NCBI GenBank assembly: GCA_024734495.1
Contig: JALMQS010000153.1
Location: 9,962,080 to 10,026,079 of the forward strand
Length of the DNA: 64,000 bases
DNA from: Forficula auricularia
Lineage: Eukaryota > Arthropoda > Insecta > Dermaptera > Forficulidae
Direction of reading: 5' to 3'
Positions 20,995 through 30,722 of this stretch are shown in pieces. The notes under the pieces were generated by a model. It ran no database searches and was not told the DNA's origin. It worked only from the letters and a program-made list of their open reading frames with translations. Positions within the stretch are counted from its first letter, which is position 1; each line of letters opens with the position of its first letter. Both the position numbers and the translations under genes were made by a program.

Positions 20995-23660
20995 TAAAAA
21001 TAAACTGCAACGGATCGTTGCTAAACTTTATCCAAATTCATTTGAAATATTAATATGTTTGTTCCTTTATTATTAATCAGATATCACTTGCAATTTGTAG
21101 TTCATATTGAAATTAATTCAAAAATAATTCTCATATAAGAGTCGAGGAATAACCATTCTACATTGGATTTTTGACGTTTCGGTTTTTATTGGTAACCATT
21201 GCTGAAGACATAGAGGAATCGACTTAAAATCAAAAATAGCCATTGATTCTCATCTAATACTTGAGAAATAACAATTCTACATTAGGTTTTTGACGTTTCG
21301 ATTATTATTGGTAACCATTGCTGAAGACATGGAGGAAACGACTTAAAATAATTATCGGAAAAGAGGTTTTTTATCTAATTAGATTTTTCCTCTTATTAAA
21401 AACAAGGACTAAAGATAAATATGGCAAACAACTCAAGCTTGAGTTGTTTACCAAAAGAATTTAGTCTTTTTGATTTTAAGTCGATTCTTCTACATTTTCA
21501 GTAGAGGTTTCCATTAATAGTCAAAACATCAAAAATGGAATTCAATAAGGTTATTCCTCTAGTATTAGATAAGAATCGATCGTTATTTTTGATTTTAAGT
21601 CGATTCCTCCATGTCTTCAGCAATGGTTACCAATAATAATCGAAACGTCAAAAATCCAATGTAGAATGATTATTCCTCAAGTACTAGATGAGAATCAATC
21701 GCTATTTTTGGTTTAAAGTTGATTTCTCTATGTCTTCAGGAATGGTTACTAATAAAAACCGAAACGTCAAAAATCCAATATAGAATGGATATTTCTCAAG
21801 TATTAGATGAGAATCAATCGCTATTTTTGATTTTAAGTCGATTCCTCCATGTCTTCAGCAATGGTTACTAATAAAAACCGAAACGTCAAAAATCCAATAT
21901 AGAATGATTATTCCTCAAGTACTAGATGAGAATCAATCGCTATTTTTGGTTTTAAAGTCGATTTCTCTATGTCTTCAACAATGGTTACTAATAAAAACCG
22001 AAACGTCAAAAATCCAATATAGAATGATTATTCCTCAAGAACTAGATGAGAATCAATCGCTATTTTTGGTTTAAAATCGATTTCTCTATGTCTTCAGCAA
22101 TGGTTACTAATAAAAACCGAAACGTCAAAAATCCAATATAGAATGGATTATTTCTCAAGTACTAGATGAGAATCAATCGCTATTTTTGATTTTAAGTCGA
22201 TTCCTCCATGTCTTCAGCAATGGTTACTAATAAAAACCGAAACGTCAAAAATCCAATATAGAATGGATATTTCTCAAGTATTAGATGAGAATCAATCGCT
22301 ATTTTTTATTTTAAGTCGATTCCTCCATGTCTTCAGCAATGGTTACTAATAAAAACCGAAACGTCAAAAATCCAATATAGAATGATTATTCCTCAAGTAC
22401 TAGATGAGAATCAATCGCTATTTTTGGTTTAAAGTCGATTTCTCTATGTCTTCAACAATGGTTACTAATAAAAACCGAAACGTCAAAAATCCAATATAGA
22501 ATGATTATTCCTCAAGAACTAGATGAGAATCAATCGCTATTTTTGGTTTAAAATCGATTTCTCTATGTCTTCAGCAATGGTTACTAATAAAAACCGAAAC
22601 GTCAAAAATCCAATATAGAATGATTATTCCTCAAGTACTAGATGAGAATCAATCGCTATTTTTGGTTTAAAGTTGATTTCTCTATGTCTTCAGCAATGGT
22701 TACTAATAAAAACCGAAACGTCAAAAATCCAATATAGAATGATTATTCCTCAAGTACTAGATGAGAATCAATCGCTATTTTTGGTTTAAAGTCGATTTCT
22801 CTATGTCTTCAACAATGGTTACTAATAAAAACCGAAACGTCAAAAATCCAATATAGAATGATTATTCCTCAAGTACTAGATGAGAATCAATCGCTATTTT
22901 TGGTTTAAAATCGATTTCTCTGTCTTCAGCAAAGGTAACGGATAAGAAAACAACGCAGTTGCTATGGTTACTCATAAAAATTCCTCCCAAATTTTTAGCA
23001 TTTCACAGAGAGAAGCCTATCCATTCTTACTTAAGTTAGGTTAAATGAGCTATATTAAAACGATCAAATGAATAAATTTAAAAATTTTTTTAAAAGTACT
23101 ATCTTACTTTAGAGTAAAGTACTTTAAAATATAATTTTACTAAAAACTTTATTTAACCTTTTTTGTGGTCCCCAAGGTACTTAATTAGGATATTAAATTT
23201 CATCAAAATTGGTTAAGTCATTTTCAAAATATTTAGAAAAAATAAAAAAGTACCGAAATAAAGTACTAATGTTTGTGGGCCGATATGTACCAAAAACTAA
23301 TCAGCGCTTCATTTTGTTAAACTAATGGTAGGTTTTCAATTTCATTTCAATCGGTGCAACGGTGTGGAAAAAATCGTGGGCCAAAAAAGCGATAACATAC
23401 ATACATACATCCATACATACATACATCCATCCATACGCACGCACTAAATGAAAAAATCGCCCTTTTTGGCCTCTCGACGAGACCCCATGTAATTTTTGAC
23501 AAAACCGTCACGTGTTAAAATTCAACCTATATGAATACTACAATTTGTGACTTTAATTGAATCCATGGGTTCCGTAGTCTTTACCTGAGGACCCTTTGAA
23601 GCCACGCTTGCCCCGAGAGCGATTACAATACTTTACCCATGCTTTGCATTGGATAAAGTA
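20995..23660 (+). repeat. Family A repeat split by satellite
   Basis: The left part at 20995-21128 starts ATAAACTGCAACGGATCGTT and the right part at 22970-23660 ends CTTTGCATTGGATAAAGTA. Uninterrupted copies are at 33617-34222 and 43241-43922. The ends share ACTTTATCCAA in inverted orientation. Conserved blocks include GTGGTCCCCAAGGTACTTAA and GGCCTCTCGACGAGA. It is non-coding, with a CATA microsatellite at 23396-23430. Confidence 0.7.
21130..22945 (+). repeat. 119-bp satellite array, about 15 units
   Basis: The unit start CGATTYCTC recurs at about 21481, 21601, 21720, 21838, 21958, 22077, 22198, 22317, 22436, 22555, 22674, 22793 and 22912, a period of 118-120 bp. Two further units at 21140-21350 are inverted. 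Each unit contains AATAAAAACCGAAACGTC. Variant order at 21838-22198 repeats at 22317-22555, giving a 479-bp (4-unit) higher-order repeat. Confidence 0.9.
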
Positions 23661-23902
23661 AAAGATAATTATACCGTATTTATTTATATACCTATATATA
23701 CAGATTATGATCTGTGGGCCACTCAAGGCTAGAAATGCAAAAACTGGGTGAGTGGGTGGGGTTGGGGGGTAGATGTGGGGTGCAGGAGGTGGGTTTCAGT
23801 GGTGGTGGGGGGTCCGGGGGGCGAGGGGGGTTTCGGGGATTAATATATAGCTATTAACTGAAGCAAAAAGTTACCGAGCGTCGCTCGGTGGCCCAGGTAC
23901 TA

Positions 23903-24290
23903 TAGAACTAATTAAGAATTTATCCACGAAAACTATGTTTGGATAAATTAAATTACTATAACCTTTTAAAGTCAATAAATTCAATGTACAATACTTTGGC
24001 GCCCCACTTGAGTCTGAGGCAGCGTAGTTGCAGGATTCAAGGTCCGGGGCACTGAGTATTTAATCCGTCTAATATCTAAATAGGTTAGTAAAATAAAATT
24101 ATAAAAGATTTGAAATCAGTATTTCATTTATGACGCAACTTTGTATTATATCAAATAACACATTAATTGAAAAACATACAATTTTTATTTTATGTATACA
24201 TATTATCAAAGAACTTTGCTTGCTAGCAATAACTATCGTAGGGCTAATCTTTAATTAATTTCAATAATTTTTATAAAAAAAAAATAAATA
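23903..24290. other. Intergenic, no gene seen
   Basis: AT-rich with no supportable feature. Confidence 0.45.
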
Positions 24291-25570
24291 AAACCGACTT
24301 CAAAAAAATTAAATTCAACAAATAAAATAATAAGAACTCAAAAATCTAAAAAGTATAAAATAATTATCTTATTTAGTTACAACTAAGCGATGAAATATTA
24401 ATATGAAATCCCTTTTTGAAGTCGGTGTCAAACATATACATTTTATGAATCGAACTCAACGGATCTTACTTAGTACGTTTGGCGGGTACGCTCGCTTATA
24501 TAGTTTATTTGGAACCGACTTCAAAAAGTGATTTCATATTAATATTTCGTAAATTAGTAGTAACTAAATAAGATAATTATTTTATACCTTTTAGTCAATT
24601 TTATTTGATTTTTTCAGTTCTTATTATTTTATTTGTTAAATTTAATTTTTTTGAAGTCGGTTTTATTTTTTTTTTTATAAAAAATATTTTCCACTTTTAC
24701 TTATTTGAATAGAATTCGATTTGAATTTTTTTTTCAAATTCATTGCGGTTGAAGAAAAAAATGACTTTCCTATAAATATTTAGTACAAAAAAAATGTTGA
24801 ACATTTTTGATAAATAATAATAAATTATTACAATTTTTTTTTAAATGATATTGATGCGAGAAGGAGTGTTACACCCATTTTTTTTTTTTTTTTATAAAAA
24901 TTATTTTTATTTTTCTCTTTTTAGTGATGTTATTAATAGTGACTTAATATAATACCTTGCTTGCATCTCGTAAGAGAAAGCGTCGTGCGAATGAATCAGA
25001 AAATGATAATAAAATTCAATTCATAAATATAGAAATTCTCTCAAAACGTTTGCGGGTTTTAAAATAATGTTTTAAGATTTTTTTTATAAAAGATTTTATT
25101 TATTATAATTTCGATTATTTACTTATAAGAATAGGAGATTTACGTTATTTCGATATTGATTATATCATCAGAACTTGACCAAATTAATATGGCACCATCC
25201 CTAAGATACCCCTTTCCAATAAAAAAAGAATCATCGAAATCGGTCCACGTGGCAAAAGTTCTCGTTGAACATACATAAAATAAATAAATAAATAGGTATC
25301 TTGACTATCTTGGAGCTATACTGATCCAAACGCTGAAAGAATCATTAAAGTCGGTTCATAAACAAAGAAGTTATGGCTGAACAAATATAACAAAAAAGGT
25401 CCAATAACAATGAAAAAAACGGGTCCAATCGGAAACTATACTGAACCCAATGCAAAAAATCATCAAAATCGGTTCACAATTGGCGAAGAAATCAGGTAAC
25501 ATAGAAACATAAAAAAAAAAAAATTCAGTCGAATTCAGAACCTCCTCCTTTTTTGAAGTCGGGTAAAAAG
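24290..25570 (+). mobile_element. Family B element, expanded copy
   Basis: Inner foldback arms lie at 24292-24430 and 24500-24668, with the loop in the GAATCGAACTCAACGGATCT orientation. The outer part from 24890 to TTTTGAAGTCGGGTAAAAAG at 25570 contains unrelated inserts at 24670-24890 and 24945-25160. Confidence 0.7.
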
Positions 25571-25930
25571 TATTCTTAAATATCAAAATAGGATTTTTAA
25601 AGACGAAATCCGTCTTTTATTACTTAAATTTCATAATTTTACCAGAAGCGGTAAAAGACAAACACTACTGCATATCTACACTTATCTACCTTCATTTAAA
25701 GACAAATAACTCAAAACAATGTTTGATGCATTAAAACGCATTTATACATTTGCAATCTAGGACAAATTTAGCCTCGATGTCATGCGTTAGCTTATAATAC
25801 GTAGTAGTTCTAGACTGGATCTACGTCATTTGTTTTGCAATTTAAATTAATTAGATAAAAGATTTAATGAATAAGTCTTTTCAGCATTAGCACAACATGC
25901 GCGGGACTGAGGGTCATAATTTTGATTTTG
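25571..25930. other. Intergenic, no gene seen
   Basis: Contains a short mixed-GC region at 25770-25820 with no ORF. It lies just upstream of the small ORF at 25947. Confidence 0.4.
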
Positions 25931-25946
25931 AGAATTTTTAGTATAA

Positions 25947-26320
25947 TTGATTATGAAAGAAATAAAACAAAATGCTAATAATCATAGTTTTCCAGATCAA
26001 TCCAAAATTAAATTGATCAAAGAAGTCAATGACCCCTTAATTCTTTCTTTAAAAGAATCCATAGAAATTTTAAAATCCTTGGAAAAAAGCACACTTGAAT
26101 CTTTAAATGAAAAACTAGAAATTATGAATGACCCATTTTTAAAAGCATTCCATTCATTCAGGTAAAACTCTTTACAAAAAGCCTAAACAAAAGAGAAATC
26201 CAGATATTGCTCCATTTACATTCTAATCTCCCAAGAGGAAACATGAAGAAAAAGACATTATATATTTTTCAAAATTTTCAATGCATAAATCTTAATTTGT
26301 AACTAATTTGTAACTAAATA
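25947..26320 (+). pseudogene. Lysine-rich small ORF of unknown family
   Basis: The 72-codon ORF at 25947-26165 encodes KIKLIKEVNDPLILSLKES and IEILKSLEKSTLESLNEKLE, a strongly helical, coiled-coil-like text. Past the stop the same frame continues as KTLYKKPKQKRNPDIAPFTF, stop, SPKRKHEEKDIIYF to about 26320, suggesting a longer decayed coding region; alternatively CAG/GTAAAA at 26161 is a splice donor. A hammerhead motif follows 15 bp later, the same order as in the PLE at 63 kb, so a retroelement origin is possible. I do not recognise the protein. Confidence 0.4.
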
Positions 26321-26332
26321 CTGAAATATTTG

Positions 26333-26384
26333 TGATAGACTGATGATGAAGGCAATGCCTTCGAAACTATAGTCTCTAGAAATA
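26333..26384 (+). ncRNA. Hammerhead-ribozyme-like motif, core intact
   Basis: GATAGA, CTGATGA, extra T, stem II GAAGGC, loop AAT, GCCTTC, then GAAAC, TATA, GTC, TCTA. Stem I TAGA/TCTA pairs. Stem II differs from the 12314 copy by a compensated A-T to G-C change. Confidence 0.75.
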
Positions 26385-26994
26385 ATTAAAAATTATTTTA
26401 TTTAAAAAACAGAAGACTCTCTCATTTTATTTTTAACGTAAAATAAAAACAATGCTGTTACCATCGACAGTGAAATCTTTTATTCAACTAATAAAACAAA
26501 ACCTTTTTATTCAAGGAATCGTGTTTCATCCAACAAAGCCTGAAAAACACAGTAAATTACAAGGTAGACACGGGTTTTTTAATGAGGAAGTACAAAATTT
26601 TAATAGAATTGACAAACAAATAAACGTTTATGCTTTTTATTAATTAATTCCGCGTGTCAAAAACGTAGACAATATTGTGGTCGTTGACCTTCCCCTTGAC
26701 TGGTCATTAACATTAATTGGTTCATATTAAATTTAAACCAGCTCGAGTACTGATTATTTTTTAATTTTTTAAATTTCATTCGAACTTCATTGTGAATAGA
26801 TGTAAATAACTGTATATACTCGTATGTTATCTCAGTTTGAATTTGTATATATATTTGTGTATATATATGGTGTTTAATCAAGCTTTTATCAATGTTCTGT
26901 ACAAACTCATGGGGTCGGCACATTGGTGGGGGAGTGGGTGATTACCTTTTGACATCTGTAATAACTCACTGACTTGCCTATTGTGTGGTCCCAC
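26385..26994. other. Intergenic, possible PLE remnant
   Basis: The 63-codon ORF at 26452-26643 is not recognised. The stretch 26880-26994 immediately precedes a hammerhead motif and may be the tail of a retroelement, but no protein signature is readable. Confidence 0.35.
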
Positions 26995-26996
26995 AG

Positions 26997-27046
26997 TTTC
27001 CACTGAGGAAGAGATGCCGAAAACGCTCTCGAAATATTTGGATTAA
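26997..27046 (+). ncRNA. Hammerhead-ribozyme-like motif, core intact
   Basis: TTTCCA, CTGAGGA, extra A, stem II GAGA, 12-nt loop, TCTC, GAAA, TA, TT, TGGA. Stem I TCCA/TGGA has 4 bp. It stands alone rather than in an inverted pair. Stem III would be the 2-bp palindrome TA in place of CG. Confidence 0.6.
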
Positions 27047-27189
27047 CCATTTGAATAATAAAATAAATTACTGGAAAGAAGCAATTCAATTTATTTATCC
27101 TTTAACAATAAAAAAAAAAGTCTTTTATTTCAATCAATACAATTTAATAATCTGATTGTCAAGAATGTATAAATAAATACAATATTATA

Positions 27190-27335
27190 TGTAGTTTACA
27201 TTTGATGCTCTGTAACTTGAGAATTATTGAGCGTACACACTTGAGACTAATAAACTTTTTTTATAGCAAATTTTATGCCCTACAAAAGCTTAATGGTCAT
27301 TTTTTTCAAAAAAAAATTTTAAATACCTAAAAATC
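27190..27335. repeat. Single arm of the 18556-19030 element
   Basis: GTAGTTTACATTTGATGCTC, TTGAGACTAATAAAC and GCAAATTTTATGCCCTACAA match the right arm at 18895-19015. Confidence 0.6.
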
Positions 27336-27564
27336 AAATTGAAACTGAAAATGCTACACGTTTATTATCATTGAGGTAGAGTTGTCAAAATATTGTTCGC
27401 TTACACTTAAAAAATATCTAGGACCGACCCTGTAAATACTATTATTGATTCAGCTGAAGAGAATGTCAGAGAAGAATACTAACTTAAATAGTTCAATGTT
27501 AATTCTAGTTAAAACAGGAATAGCAGGGAATTGGACAATATATAAAAAAACAGAGTTTTTATTA

Positions 27565-27612
27565 AATGGACCAGACGTTTCGTCGATTTATTTCGACTTC
27601 CTTAGTGGGCCA
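27565..27612 (-). ncRNA. Hammerhead-like motif, one core base changed
   Basis: Minus strand: ATGGCCCA, CTAAGGA, extra A, GTCGA, loop AATAA, TCGAC, GAAAC, GTC, TGGTCCAT. Stem I is 8 bp with one mismatch. The core G5 is A, which should abolish cleavage. Confidence 0.65.
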
Positions 27613-28389
27613 TCTTATCACTCTTTGTTAAAAGACAATATCACTATGCGACGAAACATTCGTAATCTTTTTTATTATATCTACAATACATTCTTGGCCT
27701 CAATTACTCAACAATCTTGAACTTTATTTCCTCCTTTTAACAATTAAGAAATCAAAAAATTCATAAAGAAAATTTCTTATCTACTCTTATTAAACGAGCA
27801 AAAATTGTATATTTGTTTGTATATATATTTGTATCTTGGTTCTGTTTTGAAAAGGACTCTACCGATTTTGATGAAATTCACGGCTTAGGGGTTTTTGGGG
27901 TGACAATTCGATCTGTCACGGTCTCATCTTCGACAAAATTGTTTTTGATGGGTTTTTTCGTAATCAAATTAATTATTCTCAGGTAGATAAATCCCATTTC
28001 TAAGGTTTTAAAAAAAGGTTTCCCTTTTCCTTTTGTACCCAGGCAGACAATGGGTTGCTTTAATTCAATTAAGAAATCAAAAATTCATAAAGAAAATTTC
28101 TATCTTACTCTATTAAACGAGCAAAAATTGTATATTTGTTTGTATATATATATTTGTATCTTGGTTCTGTTTTGAAAAGGACTCTACCGATTTTGATGAA
28201 ATTCACGGCTTAGGGGTTTTTGGGGTGACAATTCGATCTGTCACGGTCTCACTTTCGACAAAATTGTTTTTGATGGGTTTTTTCGTAATCAAATTAATTA
28301 TTCTCAGGTAGATAAATCCCATTTCTAAGGTTTTAAAAAGGTTTCCTTTTCCTTTTGTACCCAGGCAGACAATGGGTTGCTTTAATTTA

Positions 28390-28522
28390 TTACGATCATA
28401 TTAATTAATACTCGTAATCTCATTAAAAAACATTTATTTTCAATAACATCAACAAACATATAAATAAAAATATAAACAATAGAACGATTAACAATACATC
28501 AAGTAAGCTTTGTACGCATCAA
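28390..28522 (-). repeat. 3' LTR of the gag-only element
   Basis: Nearly identical to 29836-29969; the few differences are at its left edge and an A/T stretch near 28458. On the minus strand it begins TTGATGCGTACAAAGCTTAC. Confidence 0.88.
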
Positions 28523-28562
28523 TTCTCCCCTCCTTAGAACGCGGACGCAGCTTCTCACAGGA

Positions 28563-28916
28563 TCATTCTTCTTTCTTCCTAGGTTTAAAATAACTCGAAT
28601 GATATTTAACTAACCTTCCCCTTTCTTGACTATTTTCAATAATTTTTGCTCCATCCATCGATTCTTCTAAATATAATTTTATTTGATGAAGTAACTCTTC
28701 CTTATTTTGATTTAATTTCATCTGACCAGCATCTAGTTTCTCCTCTTCCATTATATTCAACTCATCCTCCTTGACTTCCTTCAACCAGTACGGAATTAAA
28801 TCATCTTCTATCTTACTATCACTTTCTATTCTTACTTTCTTAGGGAATTCTACTGCTTTTTGGACAAGGAACTCCCTTTTTCCTTGCCCCTCCACTGGTT
28901 TCCCTTCTTGAAGCAA
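28563..28916 (-). CDS. Second ORF of the LTR element, -1 frame
   Basis: A 117-codon ORF that overlaps the gag end by 67 bp in the -1 frame relative to gag, the usual gag-pol arrangement. The text is acidic and lysine-rich: FPKKVRIESDSKIEDDLIPY, then LDAGQMKLNQNKEELL and ERGRLVKYHSSYFKPRKKEE. No protease, RT or integrase motif is visible. It may be the fused end of a deleted pol, since such tails occur after integrase, or a new short product. Expression by frameshifting is inference; no perfect X-XXY-YYZ slippery heptamer is seen in the overlap. Confidence 0.55.
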   Translation of the reverse strand: MLQEGKPVEGQGKREFLVQKAVEFPKKVRIESDSKIEDDLIPYWLKEVKEDELNIMEEEKLDAGQMKLNQNKEELLHQIKLYLEESMDGAKIIENSQERGRLVKYHSSYFKPRKKEE

Positions 28917-29686
28917 GTCTCTTCCCCATGTCCTTCCCGCCTACAGAATCCACAAAAACATCTATCTTGAATGCAACTTCTATCCTGAGTGGGACTCGTC
29001 TTCTCTTCTTTATCCACATCCTTTAAATCCCTTTCTATTTCTTCTACCGTCTGCATAAACCCTTCAATATCAGTGAATTTCATTCCCCTAATGGACGATC
29101 TAATACGTGGAGTAATCATCTCCACTAAAACTTGCAGGATTGAACCAGCATCTTCGTCCGGAAAAACTCTCTTATATAAAGCCATCTTATTCTCAATAAA
29201 TAACCTTATAGGTTCGTCTTTTCTCTGTTTCTCCTCATAAAACATAACCTTTAACTTTGAGACTACGATTAAACTATCGTATTCTCGGAGAAATTTCATT
29301 TTAAAATCTTTCCAATCCAACGCTGGAAATTGATTGACCACCCGCCACCATGTCTTGGCCTTATCTAACAACTGATCCGAAACCACCATGAGCCAAACAT
29401 ATTCCGGTACTTTATATTTTAATAGAGTATTCTCGACCTTTTTTAAAAATAACTTCGGATCTTCCTCTGGGAGAGCTCTAAACACCGGAAGGAATTTTCC
29501 CACGTCTGCTAATTGAATATTCCTATTAATCTCGAAATCACTTCCCTTTTCCGAATTTTCCTTCCTTTTTATTATTTCCTCCAACTCTATCCTCTTGTTT
29601 TTTTCCTCTTCCAAATCATCTTTTAATTTTTTTATTATTTTTTTGAATTCATTTTTTAATTTATTCACCTCCTCTCCCAAATCCAT
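28850..29686 (-). CDS. gag: Gag polyprotein of a Ty3/gypsy-like element
   Basis: A 278-codon intact ORF encoding the structural protein that packages the element RNA in cytoplasmic particles. The N-terminus is a coiled coil (about 1-45, EEVNKLKNEFKKIIKKLKDD). The retrotransposon gag domain spans about 70-205 and includes KVPEYVWLMVVSDQLLDKAK, TWWRVVNQFPALDWKDFK and FLREYDS. A CCHC zinc knuckle at about 244-257 reads CGFCRREGHGEETC (CX2CX4HX4C), which binds RNA. The C-terminus is basic. The start at 29686 is 135 bp inside the primer-binding site. An intact gag without pol suggests a non-autonomous element mobilised by a relative, though lack of mutations could equally mean recent insertion. 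Confidence 0.85.
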   Translation of the reverse strand: MDLGEEVNKLKNEFKKIIKKLKDDLEEEKNKRIELEEIIKRKENSEKGSDFEINRNIQLADVGKFLPVFRALPEEDPKLFLKKVENTLLKYKVPEYVWLMVVSDQLLDKAKTWWRVVNQFPALDWKDFKMKFLREYDSLIVVSKLKVMFYEEKQRKDEPIRLFIENKMALYKRVFPDEDAGSILQVLVEMITPRIRSSIRGMKFTDIEGFMQTVEEIERDLKDVDKEEKTSPTQDRSCIQDRCFCGFCRREGHGEETCFKKGNQWRGKEKGSSLSKKQ

Positions 29687-29820
29687 TACTCTATGCTCAC
29701 CTTTTTTTATATGATCCTTGATCTTCGATATCTCCCCCTCGTTATTTCCATATTCGCAAAATCATTTTTCTTATTCCTCTTCACTAGTGGTCTACTAGGT
29801 TTTCTTATCATTTTCACATT

Positions 29821-29835
29821 TTTCGGGCGCCAATA
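29821..29835 (-). promoter_or_regulatory. tRNA primer-binding site
   Basis: TGGCGCCCGAAA directly inside the 5' LTR (after TAT) complements the 3' end of a lysine-type tRNA as in many Ty3/gypsy elements. Confidence 0.75.
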
Positions 29836-29969
29836 TTACGATCATTTTAATTAAGAACTCGTAATCTCATTAAAAAACATTTATTTTCAATAACATCAAC
29901 AAACATATAAATATAAATATAAACAATAGAACGATTAACAATACATCAAGTAAGCTTTGTACGCATCAA
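29836..29969 (-). repeat. 5' LTR of the gag-only element
   Basis: 134 bp, partner of 28390-28522. It should hold the promoter for the minus-strand transcript; no clear TATA box stands out. Confidence 0.88.
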
Positions 29970-30614
29970 ATTCATTATTCTAAAAGGCCTTGGAAGAAGT
30001 ATTGTGATTGTGGATTTTAACATATTTTGTTCTCCATAAACGTTAGAAATATTAATAAACGTTTTATAATTGTTTTTATAAATAACTTTATTTATTTAAT
30101 AGAATAAAAAATAATCAAGAAAAAACAACACATTTTGATGGGTTTTATTTATTAACAATTGGATGAATAAAAATGAATCATATGGTTGAATCAAAAACAG
30201 GTGCAGGAGGTAGGGGATCGGGGTAGGGCAAGGTTTCGAGAGTGGGATCAAGCGGGGTGGGGGTGGGGGTACAAGTGGGCGAATACTATGTTATATTTGA
30301 TTTTTTTAATTTTAAAACGGCTCTCAAACAAAAATCGACCTTTTTATCAGAATTTTAAATTAAAAATAATATTAAAATAAAGGTTTTAACTGAAGGAAGA
30401 TGTTACCGAGCATCGCTCGGTGCCTCCAGGTACTGTTATTTTTAAACAGACAATGGCACTTGCAATTTTAAAAATTTTGATTTTTTTAATTGTTAAAAGG
30501 AGAAAAAGTTCAAGATTGTTTAGTAATTGAGGCCAAGAATGTATTGTAGATATAATAAAAAAGGTTACGAATGTTTCGTCGCATAGTGGAATTGTCTTTT
30601 GACAAAGAGTGATA

Positions 30615-30668
30615 GGATGGGCCTGAGGAAGTCGAAATAAATCGACGAAACGTCTGGTCCATTTAATA
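30615..30668 (+). ncRNA. Hammerhead-ribozyme-like motif, core intact
   Basis: CTGAGGA at 30623-30629, extra A, GTCGA, loop AATAA, TCGAC, GAAAC, GTC, TGGTCC. Stem II is 5 bp. Stem I has lost about three bases on its 5' side compared with the partner at 27565-27612. Confidence 0.65.
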
Positions 30669-30722
30669 AAAACTCTGTTTTTTATTTATTGTCCGATTCT
30701 CTGCTATGCCTGTTTTAATTAA

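Larger units (their letters stand above)
20591..23902 (+). mobile_element. Composite Helitron carrying family A and a satellite
   Basis: The 5' end TCTTATTATATTAAACGAGC follows an A at 20590. The matching 3' hairpin (ACCGAGCGTCGCTCGGT, 23873-23889) precedes CCCAGGTACTAT near 23902. Shared interior phrases (ATGAAATTCACGGGTTAGG, TGTCACGGTCTCATCTTCGG, G-rich tract 23740-23840) match the other Helitrons. It holds family A at about 20995-23660, itself split by the 119-bp satellite. Pairing these two ends as one element is inference. Confidence 0.6.
28390..29969 (-). mobile_element. Gag-only LTR retrotransposon, about 1.58 kb
   Basis: LTRs of about 133 bp lie at 28390-28522 and 29836-29969. On the minus strand the 5' LTR is followed by TATTGGCGCCCGAAA, a lysine-tRNA-type primer-binding site (29821-29835). 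The 3' LTR is preceded by the purine tract AAGGAGGGGAGAA (28523-28535). Flanks ATTTA and ATTCA are a probable 5-bp duplication with one change. There is room only for gag and a short second ORF; protease, RT, RNase H and integrase cores are absent. Confidence 0.88.
27780..30435 (+). mobile_element. Helitron with internal duplication and LTR insertion
   Basis: The 5' TCTACTCTTATTAAACGAGC is at 27780 after A. The 3' hairpin (ACCGAGCATCGCTCGGT, 30405-30421) is followed by CCTCCAGGTACT near 30434. The 5' 330 bp are tandemly duplicated (27745-28070 and 28080-28389). The LTR element at 28390-29969 interrupts it; the flanks resume at 29970 and match 42590 onward. Confidence 0.8.
27512..30722. mobile_element. 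Hammerhead foldback split by a Helitron
   Basis: Left half 27512-27779 (TTAAAACAGGAATAGCAGGG) is inverted in right half 30436-30722 (GCTATGCCTGTTTTAATT). Removing the Helitron at 27780-30435 closes the hairpin: AAGATTGTTGAGTAATTGAG-type text faces its inverse. It carries hammerhead motifs at 27565-27612 and 30615-30668. Confidence 0.85.

Noticed and set aside
22200..22320. Satellite unit as an intact hammerhead
   Set aside because: ACCGAAACGTC and a GGTT/AACC pair fit, but the core position reads CAGCAAT in place of CTGANGA; on the other strand CTGAAGA lacks a following helix II and GAAA in most units.
21130..22945. CRISPR-like array
   Set aside because: The whole 119-bp unit repeats; there are no unique spacers, and the sequence is eukaryotic.
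23396..23430. Telomere-like repeat
   Set aside because: It is a short CATA/CATC microsatellite inside family A and present at the same place in other copies.
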